A DNA stretch of 64,000 nt, from assembly GCA_050288705.1 (NCBI GenBank), contig JBNKEI010000177.1, positions 1 through 64,000 on the forward strand, read 5' to 3'. Of the stretch, positions 50,355-59,846 are shown piece by piece. The notes under the pieces are model-generated. The model was not told the DNA's origin and made no database searches. It was given only the letters and a program-made list of their open reading frames with translations. This stretch comes from JBNKEI01 sp050288705. Its GTDB lineage: Bacteria > Myxococcota > Myxococcia > Myxococcales > UBA5297. The position numbers were made by a program, and so were the translations under genes. How positions within the stretch are numbered: position 1 is the first letter of the stretch; each line of letters begins with the position of its first letter.

Positions 50355-52958
50355 ATGAATCGAATAAGATTATTTTGCCTAACGCTGTTTTGGTTACTTT
50401 TACCATTTCCCGCATTCTCAGCCTCCCTGACTCGCGAGCCACAACTTCTCGAACCTGTGAAGGCGGAATATTCTGCCCAAGCGCAGGCGGCAGGAGTTTC
50501 AGGTGATGTGGTGCTGGAAATCGATATTTCAGAAACCGGCAGCGTTACTAATGCGCAAGTGTTGGAATCGCCTGGTTACGGCCTCGATCAATCTGCTTTG
50601 GCTGCCGCCAAAAAGCTGCGTTTCTCACCTGCAGAAATTGATGGCAAACCTGCTCCGGTACGAATTGAGTATCGATTTCACTTCGAAATAAAACCTAATA
50701 CCGTAGATCCTCCTAAATCGCCAAAGACACCTGTGGTAAAGCCGGTCAATTTCCGCGGAAGAGTCGTCGAGCGAGGAAGTAAGCGTCCACTGGTCGGGGC
50801 AATGGTGGATATCAATGATGGAAGTGTAGTAGTAATCACGGACTCCCAAGGAAATTTTCAAGCAGCGGGGATTCCTGTAGGCCCTGCCAGGATCGTAGTT
50901 GTAGAAAGCTCTCACCTTCGATTCAAAACTACCGAGACCATCGAAAAAGGAAAAGCCACGGAAGTCACCTATTACCTTCAAAAAGCTAAACAGGGTATTT
51001 TCGAAACCATTGTCATCGGTGAAAAGGAAAAGAAAGAAGTATCTTTAGTAAAAATTTCTGCTGCAGAAATCAATCGCATCGCCGGCATTTCGGGAGACAC
51101 TGTTAAAGTGATTCAAAATCTTCCCGGTGCTGCCAGAACTTCGTTCGGCTCGGATTCGTTAATTCTTCGAGGCGGAAATCCACATGACACCAAGGTTTAT
51201 GTTGATGGAATCGAAGTGCCGATGATCTTTCATTTTGGTGGAGTAACTAGCGTCTACTCCAGTGAGCTAACCAAGGATGTTGAATACGAGCCAGGAAATT
51301 TTGGAGTTCAATATGGACGAGCAACTGCCGGTCGAGTCGAGATCAAATCTCGCGATCCTCATTCCAAACAACTTCATCTTCTTTCTGACCTCAATTTCTA
51401 CCACGCCACCGCACTGGCCGAGGGCCCGCTTAGTGAAAACGTTTCCGTAGCAATTGCCGCCCGCCGCTCCTACGTTGATTCATTATTGAATCAGATCAAT
51501 GTCTTTGACAGTGACAGCACCACGGCATTTAGTCTCGCCCCTCGCTATTACGATGGCCAACTCAAGCTCACTTGGACTCCTAGAAAGAATGATGCGATTC
51601 GCTTCCATCTATTCGGCTCTGATGACGGCATGGGCTTGGTAGGCATGAAGCAGGAAACACAGGGTTTTATGGACGATCTCAATATAAAGACTCGATTTTT
51701 TAGAGCCATGCTGAGCTGGGACCACAAGCTGGCACAAAATACTCGCCTAAAAGTAATTGCCTCCCAAGGCTATGATCGGGTCATTGCCAATGTAGGCAAT
51801 CGCATGCGCCAGGATTTAAATGTGCTATCGACAATAGTTCGCGCAGATGCACACCATGAATTAAGCAAATATATCTCTTTTGGGCTGGGTTTTGATGGGA
51901 GATTTGAACGATGGAATGTCAACATTACATCGCCTCATATACCAAAGACTAATGAGATTCCAAACCCAATCGATTTAGAACAGCAGGCGGTTCTAATGGA
52001 TGAAATTATTCCCGTTTGGTTACCAGGCGTATGGGCAGAGGCAGTTGTCGAGCCAATGGATGGGCTTGTTCTCATTCCCGGAATCCGTTTTGATTATGGC
52101 ACTTTCTATAATTCAAGCTGGTTTGATCCCAGAATATCTGCTCGCTGGACAATAACCGAGAATACTACCTTGAAAGGAGGCGCTGGAATTTATCATCAGT
52201 TCCCTGAGCCGGTGTATGTCACCAAGCAATACGGAAATCCCGACTTGGGCTCCGAAGGGTCGCGGCAATATTCCGCGGGCATTGAGCAACATATATGGGG
52301 CCCCATAACTGCGGATGTGCAGCTTTACTATAAAGACCTTTTTGGGCTTACCGAGCCTTCCAACAATATTATTGTTCGAGATGGCGAGCTAGTGGAAGAA
52401 CGCTATAACAATAGTGGCGGCGGAAAAGCTTACGGAGCAGAATTTCTATTGCGTTACAATGCTGATGGACGATTCTTCGGATGGTTATCGTATACTTATT
52501 CAAAAACCAAACGCGATTCTAGCAATATTGGCATTGGGGATGAAGACGTGTCGGGAGATCAATACGATCAGCCACATAATTTGACCGCGGTTGGCACGCT
52601 CGAGCTTCCTGAAATATGGAATGGGCTTAGTGCGGGTTTCCGATTGAGCTACGGCTCCGGGAATCCTTATCGAAAAATTGAAAATGCAATTTTTGATGCC
52701 GATGGGGGAAGTTTCAATGGAATTCAATCAAAGGATTGGAATGCACGCCTACCCGATTTCTTTCAACTCGATTTGAGAATCGATAAGAAATGGACTTTCA
52801 AAACATGGTCTTTCGCTGCTTATCTTGAAGCTAAAAACGTAACTAATCGGAAGAATGCGGACGAGATTAATTACAATTATGACTACTCCAAAAGCTCCTT
52901 CTCCGCAGAATTTCCACCCACTATTCTTCCTTCGTTTGGCCTTCGTGCAGAATATTAA
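50355..52958 (+). CDS. TonB-dependent receptor with N-terminal TonB-like domain
   Basis: 867 residues. A signal peptide (FCLTLFWLLLPFPAFSA) is followed by a TonB C-terminal-type domain at about 35-110 (SGDVVLEIDISETGSVTNAQ, SALAAAKKLRFSPAEIDGKP). Then come a carboxypeptidase-regulatory-like domain (130-210; FRGRVVERGSKRPLVGAMVD), a plug (235-340; LILRGGNPHDTKVYVDGIEV) and a 22-strand barrel ending FGLRAEY. The substrate is unknown. The extra TonB-like domain resembles the domain of the tonB gene just upstream (GPGYGLNSAAEK versus SPGYGLDQSALA), so it may dock with the same machinery. Confidence 0.9.
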   Translation: MNRIRLFCLTLFWLLLPFPAFSASLTREPQLLEPVKAEYSAQAQAAGVSGDVVLEIDISETGSVTNAQVLESPGYGLDQSALAAAKKLRFSPAEIDGKPAPVRIEYRFHFEIKPNTVDPPKSPKTPVVKPVNFRGRVVERGSKRPLVGAMVDINDGSVVVITDSQGNFQAAGIPVGPARIVVVESSHLRFKTTETIEKGKATEVTYYLQKAKQGIFETIVIGEKEKKEVSLVKISAAEINRIAGISGDTVKVIQNLPGAARTSFGSDSLILRGGNPHDTKVYVDGIEVPMIFHFGGVTSVYSSELTKDVEYEPGNFGVQYGRATAGRVEIKSRDPHSKQLHLLSDLNFYHATALAEGPLSENVSVAIAARRSYVDSLLNQINVFDSDSTTAFSLAPRYYDGQLKLTWTPRKNDAIRFHLFGSDDGMGLVGMKQETQGFMDDLNIKTRFFRAMLSWDHKLAQNTRLKVIASQGYDRVIANVGNRMRQDLNVLSTIVRADAHHELSKYISFGLGFDGRFERWNVNITSPHIPKTNEIPNPIDLEQQAVLMDEIIPVWLPGVWAEAVVEPMDGLVLIPGIRFDYGTFYNSSWFDPRISARWTITENTTLKGGAGIYHQFPEPVYVTKQYGNPDLGSEGSRQYSAGIEQHIWGPITADVQLYYKDLFGLTEPSNNIIVRDGELVEERYNNSGGGKAYGAEFLLRYNADGRFFGWLSYTYSKTKRDSSNIGIGDEDVSGDQYDQPHNLTAVGTLELPEIWNGLSAGFRLSYGSGNPYRKIENAIFDADGGSFNGIQSKDWNARLPDFFQLDLRIDKKWTFKTWSFAAYLEAKNVTNRKNADEINYNYDYSKSSFSAEFPPTILPSFGLRAEY

Positions 52959-52997
52959 ACCTACGATTACCTCCACTTTTAACATCTGAGGCATCTA

Positions 52998-54125
52998 ATG
53001 AACTTCAACATTTCTCGAACCTTTGGACTTGCCGTCCTAGTGGCTATCGGAGCCTGCTCCGATGATTTTGACCCAGCATCGAAAATTGATTCTTTTAGAT
53101 TGCTAGCAATACAAGCCAACCCACCAGAAATCTCTAAGACTCAGCCAACCGCTCAATTTACGTCCCTAGTAGTTGACTCCGAACATCTGAGCAATCCCCA
53201 TAGACAATCCACAGTTCTCTATTTTGTATGTTTACCGAATCCTAATAATCCGTTAAGTAACGTTTGCACGAAGTTTGAAGCAATGCGCGACCCAGTTGCC
53301 CTTGTCTCCGGAGCAATGGACAATACAAGCCAGTGCAATTCGGAAATTAAGGATGGCGATTCTGAATCCGACGAATTTAATGGAATATCTTTTGTTGGTA
53401 TAGAAGCTTGCGATTCAGCTGGATGTAGAGATGCAAGCGTTCAACTAGATAATTCTACTTCAGTTGTTTCCCTGCCTAAGCCTGAATTCACTATCCCCAG
53501 CGACTTAAAATTTGATGGGTTCCCTTCAAGTTCCCTACTTCGTTATTCAGGCATTCAGGTAGTCATTCTCGCTTTCGCGATCGATGCCGCTCCAGAAGAG
53601 CTGATCTCGGGATCAGACTATTGCCAAGCCATGGCGCAGCTTCCGAACCGCTTAAAAGAACTTCAGCAAAATCGAACCATAGTCGATTCCTTGAAAAGAA
53701 TTATTATTCGTGGCCCAGACGCAACAGATCCCCCCAACGAGAACCCTATATTGGCCGGTATACGAACCAGGGACGCAAATGCACCAACTACATTCAGCGC
53801 CAAACAAGAAATTGAATTTTTAGCGCAACTTCCTGCCGAAATTGACCAAAATCAGCTTTTTCAGCCTTACAATAGGATCTTAGAAGACGGGCAATCCGTG
53901 GAGTTACTCCATGAGGAATGGAGTTATTCATGGTTTACAACTTCTGGAAAATTTAAGGATGAGATAACCTTGTCTAATCCTGAAAATGCAAATAAATGGA
54001 CGGCGCCTGACGGAAGTGCCTCTTACCCCTTGCCACCTAGTGGACACATTCGGATTTTCATGGTGGCCCGCGACTCTCGCGGTGGAACCGCATGGACCAT
54101 GCACGAGATGAACACTATGCAGTAA
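52998..54125 (+). CDS. Lipoprotein after the TonB receptor, hypothetical
   Basis: 375 residues with a lipoprotein signal ending VAIGACS. The mature protein starts DDFDPASKIDSFRLLAIQAN, then has several Cys (FVCLPNPNNPLSNVC; GIEACDSAGCRDAS) and Ig-like beta segments near the end (HEEWSYSWFTTSGKFKDEIT, HIRIFMVARDSRGGTAWTMH). No family recognised. It is probably the surface-exposed partner of the receptor, as lipoproteins in such clusters often are. Confidence 0.78.
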   Translation: MNFNISRTFGLAVLVAIGACSDDFDPASKIDSFRLLAIQANPPEISKTQPTAQFTSLVVDSEHLSNPHRQSTVLYFVCLPNPNNPLSNVCTKFEAMRDPVALVSGAMDNTSQCNSEIKDGDSESDEFNGISFVGIEACDSAGCRDASVQLDNSTSVVSLPKPEFTIPSDLKFDGFPSSSLLRYSGIQVVILAFAIDAAPEELISGSDYCQAMAQLPNRLKELQQNRTIVDSLKRIIIRGPDATDPPNENPILAGIRTRDANAPTTFSAKQEIEFLAQLPAEIDQNQLFQPYNRILEDGQSVELLHEEWSYSWFTTSGKFKDEITLSNPENANKWTAPDGSASYPLPPSGHIRIFMVARDSRGGTAWTMHEMNTMQ

Positions 54126-54194
54126 GCAAATCCCCTCGAGTCCGAGAATCTTTTCGCACCCTGTTCTACTGATAATCTAGAATCGAGGTAACAC

Positions 54195-54722
54195 TTGGAA
54201 CGCCAAGCGGTGTTGATTCTAGATAGGAAACAGGGAGCAAAATTGGCAATAAATATCAATGAGAGTTATCGCAAATATGGGCCAATGGTTTTGCGACGTT
54301 GTCGCCGCTTGCTGAAGAACGAAGAAATGGCTGTGGACGCGATGCACGATGTTTTTGTTCAGCTATTACGAAACGAATCCAGGCTTGACTTTTCTCGACC
54401 AGCTTCTTTGTTGCAGAGAATCGCCACCAACATCTGCCTGAACCGATTGCGCGGACAGCAACGCCGGCCGGAGAGTCCAGAAGAGGAACTTTTGCTCAAA
54501 ATAGCTACCGCGGATGATATGGAATCGATAGCTTCTACGCGCTCTTTACTCGGCCGAATTTTTAAAAATGAAAAAAAGTCGACGCACACAATCGCGGTGC
54601 TCCACTGGGTGGATGGGTTCACACTAGAGGAAGTAGCCAAAGAGATGGGACTTTCGGTATCTGGAATACGGAAGCGTCTTCGCACCTTACAAAGTCGCGT
54701 TGGCGAGTTGGAAGGAGTGTAG
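54195..54722 (+). CDS. ECF-type RNA polymerase sigma factor
   Basis: 175 residues from a TTG at 54195 (GAGG seven bases upstream); no ATG fits. Region 2 has YGPMVLRRCRRLLKNEEMAV, DAMHDVFVQLLRNESRLDFS and LLQRIATNICLNRLRGQQRR. Region 4 has HTIAVLHWVDGFTLEEVAKE, MGLSVSGIRKRLRTLQSRV. It is immediately followed by a membrane protein of anti-sigma layout and a caspase-like protein, so it likely controls this three-gene operon. Confidence 0.9.
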   Translation: MERQAVLILDRKQGAKLAININESYRKYGPMVLRRCRRLLKNEEMAVDAMHDVFVQLLRNESRLDFSRPASLLQRIATNICLNRLRGQQRRPESPEEELLLKIATADDMESIASTRSLLGRIFKNEKKSTHTIAVLHWVDGFTLEEVAKEMGLSVSGIRKRLRTLQSRVGELEGV

Positions 54723-54724
54723 CC

Positions 54725-55552
54725 ATGAATCGATCGAGTTTTGTGCCAGATTACTTGCTGGAACAATATATTCTGGGCGAAATGCCTCTCGATGAACGCC
54801 AACGCCTTCAGTCATGTATCGAAAACGACGTGGCATTACAAGCTCGGATAGCGCAAATCGAGGCTTCGAATAATGATGTTTTGAAACAATATCCTGTCTC
54901 TGAAATTGTCCCAGAAATCCGTCGACGTGCAAAAGTTGACTGTAATGAAGAAATCAATAATTCAAGATTGCGACGGATGACGCTTAAGCGAATTCAACCA
55001 TGGCGCTCGGTGATGATTCCAGCATTTTTAGCTGCTGCTGCGACGCTTTTTATTATTGTGCATCCCTTTCCAGCGAAATTAAAAGGACATTTTGATTCCG
55101 ATTCATCAAATAGTGTTCGCTTAAAAGGAATCCGTCCTCATTTGATCGCTTATCGGGTTCGTGGCAACAAGGCTGAACGACTTGCCAACGGTGCTTGGGT
55201 CCGCGCTAAGGATATAATTCAACTTCATTATATATCCGCTGGAAGGAAATACGGGATGGTTCTATCTATTGATGGCGCGGGCAGCGTGTCATTACATATG
55301 CCCGAACAAGCGAACAGAGTAGAAAAACTAGCTGCTTCTGGTGAAATTGCTCTTCCCAGCGCTTTTGTGCTTGATGCAGCTCCCAAATTTGAACGGTTTT
55401 TTTTAATTGTTTCGGATAAACCATTTTCGCCAAATTCAGTTCTTGAATCAACTCGATCACTGGCTGCGAAGCCCGACGCACGCAATGGTACGCTCGTACT
55501 TCCTGCATCTTTGGAACAATTTTCTTTTACGTTAAAAAAGGAATCTTTATGA
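54725..55552 (+). CDS. Probable anti-sigma factor, membrane-bound
   Basis: 275 residues, two bases after the sigma gene. The N-terminal about 95 residues are soluble and helical with PDYLLEQYILGEMPLDERQR, LQSCIENDVALQARIAQIEA, a layout like zinc-less anti-sigma domains. One membrane helix lies near 96-116 (RSVMIPAFLAAAATLFIIV). The periplasmic part (120-275) is beta-rich (GIRPHLIAYRVRGNKAERLA, KYGMVLSIDGAGSVSLHMPE) and resembles DUF4384-like modules that occur with caspase-like proteins. The stop overlaps the next start (ATGA). Confidence 0.78.
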   Translation: MNRSSFVPDYLLEQYILGEMPLDERQRLQSCIENDVALQARIAQIEASNNDVLKQYPVSEIVPEIRRRAKVDCNEEINNSRLRRMTLKRIQPWRSVMIPAFLAAAATLFIIVHPFPAKLKGHFDSDSSNSVRLKGIRPHLIAYRVRGNKAERLANGAWVRAKDIIQLHYISAGRKYGMVLSIDGAGSVSLHMPEQANRVEKLAASGEIALPSAFVLDAAPKFERFFLIVSDKPFSPNSVLESTRSLAAKPDARNGTLVLPASLEQFSFTLKKESL

Positions 55553-57594
55553 AACGTGCCACGTTCGCGCTCGTTGGACTGTGTGCTTTACTTCCGTTGT
55601 CCGCGATGGCAAAGATTCCTGTTAAACGATTTGCATTCCTGGTCGGTTCCAATGAAGGTGGTTCAGAACAAGTGCTTTTGCGATATGCATCGAGTGATGC
55701 TCAATCGGTTTCTCGCGTGCTAGAACAACTTGGAGGAATTTCCCAGGAGCAACGGGTCGTGTTGTTGAACCCTAGTCGAGATACTCTTCTGGCTAATTTA
55801 AAAAAACTATCTGCGCGAATAGAGCAGGCGCGAGCTGAAGCAGTGAGAATCGAATTGTTATTCTATTATTCAGGTCATTCTAATGAGTCTGGCCTTCTCT
55901 TGAGTAATCAATTATTAACATATTCCGTTTTACGAGCTGCGATCGATCGCCTCCTGGCCGATGTTCGCATTGTGGTTCTTGATTCATGCTCGTCAGGGGC
56001 AATTATACGCATGAAAGGTGGAAAGCGAGTTGCACCTTTTTTAATCGACAATTCGACAACAGTTAAAGGCCATGCATTTCTCACGGCCACCTCTGCTGAC
56101 GAGGCTGCTCAAGAATCCGACCGGATCGGCGCAAGCTATTTTACCTATGCTTTTCTGACTGGTCTTCGAGGCGCAGCTGATGCAAACCGTGATGGACGCG
56201 TAACTTTACACGAGGCTTATCAATACTCTTTTAACGAAACACTTGCCCGCACTGAGCGCACGCAAGCAGGGCCTCAACACCCAGCTTATGACATCCAGCT
56301 AGTGGGAACAGGCGACCTCGTTCTAACCGATTTGCACGGTAATTCTGCGGGCTTGGTTCTGGGAAAGGAAATCGATGGACAGCTCTATTTGCGCGATGGT
56401 TCTGGGCATTTGGTCGCTGAGCTTCGCAAAATAGGCGGCACGTTAATAGAGTTGGGTCTTGAGCCTGACCAATATAGAATAACCCTCGAGGCCGGCGGCA
56501 AGGTATTTGTCGCGAAAATAGATCTAAGTAAGGTTCATAAAGTTACTCTAAATTCTACTTTATTTCGAATGGTCTCCACGGAAAAGGTAGCTTTGCGTGG
56601 AACAGATTCGAATCCATCTATGGTATATGAAAAGAAAAACTATCAAATTGTACCTTTTAATCTTTACATTACTCCCGCCCTTGAGCTTTTTCCCACTAAA
56701 AAAGACCTGCCAATGGTGAGCCATATCATTGGAAGTTTATTTATGGGTCAGACTACTATCCTTCAAGGATTGCAGTTCTCTTCTGGTGCGAATTTTGCTG
56801 TCGAAAGAGCTAAAGGAGCGCAATTGGGCATGGTCAATCTCGTAAACGGAAGCTTATATGGCGCGCAAATAGGTCATCTATTGAATTGGGCTGGAAATAA
56901 AAGCCAGGGCCTACAAATGGCGTACATCAACACTGTTTCAGGCGAGTTTAGTGGCGCTCAACTTGGCGGGGTTTTCAATTTATTGAAAGATTCTAGTACT
57001 GGCGCTCAAATAGGGCCAGTTAACTTAGCGCTCGCGGATCTCCAGGGAACCCAAATCGGAGTAGTAAACATTGGGACAAAAGTTCCGGTGCAATTTGGAT
57101 TGATCAACATTGCCAAAGATTGCGATTATCCGCTGGGGTTAATCAATTATGTAAAAAACGGATACCACGCGGTTTCGATCTGGGGAAGTGACGCTACTGC
57201 AGCAAATTTTGGGGTCAAGTTCGGTGGCCGAAAATTCTATACTCTTTTGGGTGTAGCAAAACAACTCTCGCCCGATCAAATGTGGTCTCCTTTAGCGGGG
57301 TTAGGCCTGCATTGGGATAGCAAAAAAAAATGGTTTCTTGATATAGATGCAGTTTATGCGGCTTTTTTTGAAGGAGAAAAACACATAGATTCTCATCTTA
57401 TTACACTTCGAGCTATGGCTGGATGGAAAATCTTTAAACATTTTTCTATAGTTGGTGGGCCAGCTTTTAATGTAATGCATGCAGAAATTGAAGATGATCT
57501 TGATATTGCTATAACTCCTCAGTCTGTTAAAAGAAATGATGATTCAGTTACTCGATTTTATCCCGGCTTTGCGTTGGGGATTCAAATAAACTAG
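55549..57594 (+). CDS. Caspase-family (C14) protein with LA_2272-type surface repeats
   Basis: 681 residues. A signal peptide (FALVGLCALLPLSAMA) directs export. The caspase-like domain (about 28-235) has the catalytic His in LFYYSGHSNESGLLL and the Cys in VVLDSCSSGAIIRM. An EF-hand-like ADANRDGRVTLHEAY follows. Residues about 245-345 are beta-rich. From about 395 a run of repeats appears: GAQLGMVNLVNGSLYGAQIG, GEFSGAQLGGVFNLL and GTQIGVVNIGTK, the LA_2272-type surface repeat, ending in a possible outer-membrane barrel (VGGPAFNVMHAEIEDD to FYPGFALGIQIN). So a protease-like domain is joined to a surface module. Coupled to its anti-sigma gene by a four-base overlap. Confidence 0.87.
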   Translation: MKRATFALVGLCALLPLSAMAKIPVKRFAFLVGSNEGGSEQVLLRYASSDAQSVSRVLEQLGGISQEQRVVLLNPSRDTLLANLKKLSARIEQARAEAVRIELLFYYSGHSNESGLLLSNQLLTYSVLRAAIDRLLADVRIVVLDSCSSGAIIRMKGGKRVAPFLIDNSTTVKGHAFLTATSADEAAQESDRIGASYFTYAFLTGLRGAADANRDGRVTLHEAYQYSFNETLARTERTQAGPQHPAYDIQLVGTGDLVLTDLHGNSAGLVLGKEIDGQLYLRDGSGHLVAELRKIGGTLIELGLEPDQYRITLEAGGKVFVAKIDLSKVHKVTLNSTLFRMVSTEKVALRGTDSNPSMVYEKKNYQIVPFNLYITPALELFPTKKDLPMVSHIIGSLFMGQTTILQGLQFSSGANFAVERAKGAQLGMVNLVNGSLYGAQIGHLLNWAGNKSQGLQMAYINTVSGEFSGAQLGGVFNLLKDSSTGAQIGPVNLALADLQGTQIGVVNIGTKVPVQFGLINIAKDCDYPLGLINYVKNGYHAVSIWGSDATAANFGVKFGGRKFYTLLGVAKQLSPDQMWSPLAGLGLHWDSKKKWFLDIDAVYAAFFEGEKHIDSHLITLRAMAGWKIFKHFSIVGGPAFNVMHAEIEDDLDIAITPQSVKRNDDSVTRFYPGFALGIQIN

Positions 57595-57608
57595 ATAGAA
57601 ATGACAAA

Positions 57609-57630
57609 GGGGCGATTCGCAAACCGCCCC
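57609..57630 (+). terminator. Hairpin after the caspase-like gene
   Basis: GGGGCG (57609-57614) and CGCCCC (57625-57630) form a stem with a ten-base loop, 15 bases after the stop. There is no T-tract, so the terminator call is weak. Confidence 0.4.
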
Positions 57631-57655
57631 AACCCAACCTACAGTTTGTTGAATA

Positions 57656-57826
57656 TCAGCCAACGGGGTAACTTCTTATTCGCCCGATTTTCGAACATGA
57701 TGGGTTTCGTCCATCACGCGCTCTAATGCTTTCTGGCACGCTTTGCAGATTATTGCGATCGGCATTTAAAACCCGTAAATTTTTGAGCTCTCCAATATTT
57801 TCCGGCAAGCATATCGATTCGGTCGC
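57656..57826 (-). pseudogene. Leucine-rich-repeat relic in frame behind the small lipoprotein
   Basis: Directly after the lipoprotein's TGA, the same frame reads on through ATESICLPENIGELKNLRVL, NADRNNLQSVPESIRARDG to a stop at 57656-57658. LPENIGELKNLRVLNADRNN is a clear leucine-rich-repeat unit. Either the lipoprotein and the LRR were once one gene and the TGA is a mutation, or the LRR is an unrelated leftover. Confidence 0.5.
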
Positions 57827-58045
57827 TCAGGAGTTGGGCTTCCACTCCCACCCAGTCGCTCCGGCCTTCTCGCCAAAGCGCTCCTGGCACTCCTCGAGCG
57901 AGATATCTTCTATCACCATGTCGTCGCCGGACTGCTTGATAATGCAGGCGCCCAGGTCATCGCTACCGCAGCCACCAAAGATCAAGGATGTTAAAAACAG
58001 GCACAAAACTGCCGGGATAACCAGAAAGGAATTAAATTTGCACAT
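57827..58045 (-). CDS. Small lipoprotein
   Basis: 72 residues with a strong lipoprotein signal (LVIPAVLCLFLTSLIFGGC). The mature part of about 47 residues is acidic and has two more Cys (LGACIIKQSGDDMVIEDISL, EECQERFGEKAGATG). Function unknown. A plus-strand frame over the same region lacks a ribosome site and was rejected. Confidence 0.7.
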   Translation of the reverse strand: MCKFNSFLVIPAVLCLFLTSLIFGGCGSDDLGACIIKQSGDDMVIEDISLEECQERFGEKAGATGWEWKPNS

Positions 58046-58506
58046 CTTACTTTCTCTTCGACATCAAGTCGTCAAAATATGGGCGAAGATGATAGAATAA
58101 ATTAGAGATTAAGGGTAGGCATTAATTGCAGCCTGACTCGTGATGAAACGTAACTATTCAGCACTACCACTTCGCGAGTAACCAAAATCGGTACTCTGCC
58201 AGCACTTTACGAGAATATGCTCGCGCCTATAGCAGTTTTAGGAAAGTCTTCAGTTTCCACTGAGGTGAATAAACTCCCCCTTTAAAAAAGGGGGCCGGGG
58301 GTACTTGTTCGGTTGTCAAGCCAATGTAGAACCCATTGCCCTATATATACACTGTTTCGTTCTCGACCTTTGTCAACAGCGAATGGTAGGATATACCACC
58401 CGGGGTCAAGACTTCACCCTAAGAACCTGTAATTTTGCATGATTGACACCCGAGTTAACAAGCGAAAATGGTGTGTGAAATACTTCCACATAGGTGAGCA
58501 AAAGTT
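58046..58506. other. Intergenic region with a poly-C/poly-G hairpin
   Basis: 461 bases between the lipoprotein gene and the antiporter gene, with no supported gene. CCCCCTTT (58276-58283) and AAAGGGGG (58287-58294) form an eight-bp stem with a three-base loop, followed by CCGGGGG. This looks like a dispersed repeat rather than a terminator. Promoters of both divergent genes should lie here. Confidence 0.5.
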
Positions 58507-59829
58507 ATGAAATGGTTTTTCTTTTTGGGTACTCTTTTGACCTCTAGTCTAGCATTGGCTTCAGGTGGCGAAAACGATCACAGCGCCCCGGTAATCTTGG
58601 CAATTACCATCATCCTAATCGCTTCGAAAATTGGAGGTGACCTCGCGTCACGGATTGGCCAGCCCTCGGTGCTGGGGGAACTGTTGATTGGCGTAATCAT
58701 GGGCAATATTGCACTTCTCTCCATTCCCGGCATGGATGGCTTCCGAATAGAGACTTTTGAATTCATTAAAACCAATACATACGTTGAGTTATTAGCAACC
58801 CTGGGTGTGCTCCTGCTGCTGTTTGAGGTCGGGCTGGAGTCGACGGTAAGTCAAATGCTCAAAGTTGGCCCTACCTCTTTTTTGGTCGCGACTCTCGGAG
58901 TAGCTGCTCCCATGGGTTTAGGCTGGGGAGTGGGAGCTTGGTTGCTTCCTAACATGACGTGGCATGTGCATTTGTTTTTGGGAGCAACTCTTTGCGCTAC
59001 TAGCGTGGGCATAACCGCCAGAGTATTGCAAGACCTAAATAAGTCCAATACCAAAGAAGCGCGGGTAATTCTTGGTGCGGCGGTAATTGACGATGTGCTG
59101 GGATTAGTAATATTGGCAGTGGTAACGGGGGTCATTGCGGCTGCGGACCATGGTTCGGCCTTGTCGCTAAAAAACGTGGGCCTAATTGTAAGCAAGTCTT
59201 TTTTATTCTTGGTGGGGTCGCTAGTAGTCGGAGTGACGATTTCTCCTCGTCTATTTAAATTGGCTTCGCGATTACGCTCGCGCCAAGTATTATTAGCCAC
59301 CGGTTTGGCATTCTGCTTTTTGTTGTCCTGGCTTGCTGACCAAATTGGTTTAGCAGCAATAGTGGGGGCTTTTGCCGCCGGTTTGATTCTGGAAGATGTT
59401 CACTTTCAAGAATTTAAAGGTCGGGGAGAAAACTCTTTGCACGAATTAATAAAGCCTATTTCTGGATTTCTAACGCCAGTATTTTTTGTGTTAATGGGAA
59501 TGCGCACTGATTTACGGTCTTTCGGAGAAACCGGTGTTATTGCGCTGGCCGCGGTCCTATGTATAGTGGCGATTATTGGTAAGCAAGTGTGCTCTCTAGG
59601 AGTTTTTGGTAAGTCCATCGACCGCATTTCTGTAGGAATAGGAATGATTCCTAGGGGTGAAGTGGGACTGATTTTTGCGGGCATTGGTTTACATTTGACT
59701 TTTGGAGGAAAACCGGTGCTTTCCCAGGGTTTGTATTCCGCCATTGTCATAATGGTAATCGTTACTACAGTAATTACCCCGCCAGCCCTGAAATGGAGCT
59801 TGGGAAGAAAGAACAACACACTGAGCTAA
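58507..59829 (+). CDS. Cation:proton antiporter (CPA2 family)
   Basis: 440 residues with AGGTGAG upstream. About 12-13 membrane helices: GGDLASRIGQPSVLGELLIG, GVLLLLFEVGLESTVSQML and the core FLGATLCATSVGITARVL, with the ion-binding Asp pair in AAVIDDVLGLVILAVV. This double-Asp is typical of electrogenic Na+/H+ exchange. It also has FVLMGMRTDLRSF and MIPRGEVGLIFAGIG. No C-terminal TrkA domain is attached. Probably Na+/H+ or K+/H+ exchange in the inner membrane. Confidence 0.92.
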   Translation: MKWFFFLGTLLTSSLALASGGENDHSAPVILAITIILIASKIGGDLASRIGQPSVLGELLIGVIMGNIALLSIPGMDGFRIETFEFIKTNTYVELLATLGVLLLLFEVGLESTVSQMLKVGPTSFLVATLGVAAPMGLGWGVGAWLLPNMTWHVHLFLGATLCATSVGITARVLQDLNKSNTKEARVILGAAVIDDVLGLVILAVVTGVIAAADHGSALSLKNVGLIVSKSFLFLVGSLVVGVTISPRLFKLASRLRSRQVLLATGLAFCFLLSWLADQIGLAAIVGAFAAGLILEDVHFQEFKGRGENSLHELIKPISGFLTPVFFVLMGMRTDLRSFGETGVIALAAVLCIVAIIGKQVCSLGVFGKSIDRISVGIGMIPRGEVGLIFAGIGLHLTFGGKPVLSQGLYSAIVIMVIVTTVITPPALKWSLGRKNNTLS

Positions 59830-59846
59830 CCGAAATAATGCGATTC

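Noticed and set aside
57726..58100. Plus-strand frame of 124 codons opposite the small lipoprotein
   Set aside because: It has no ribosome site and no motif, whereas the minus strand gives a clean lipoprotein signal.
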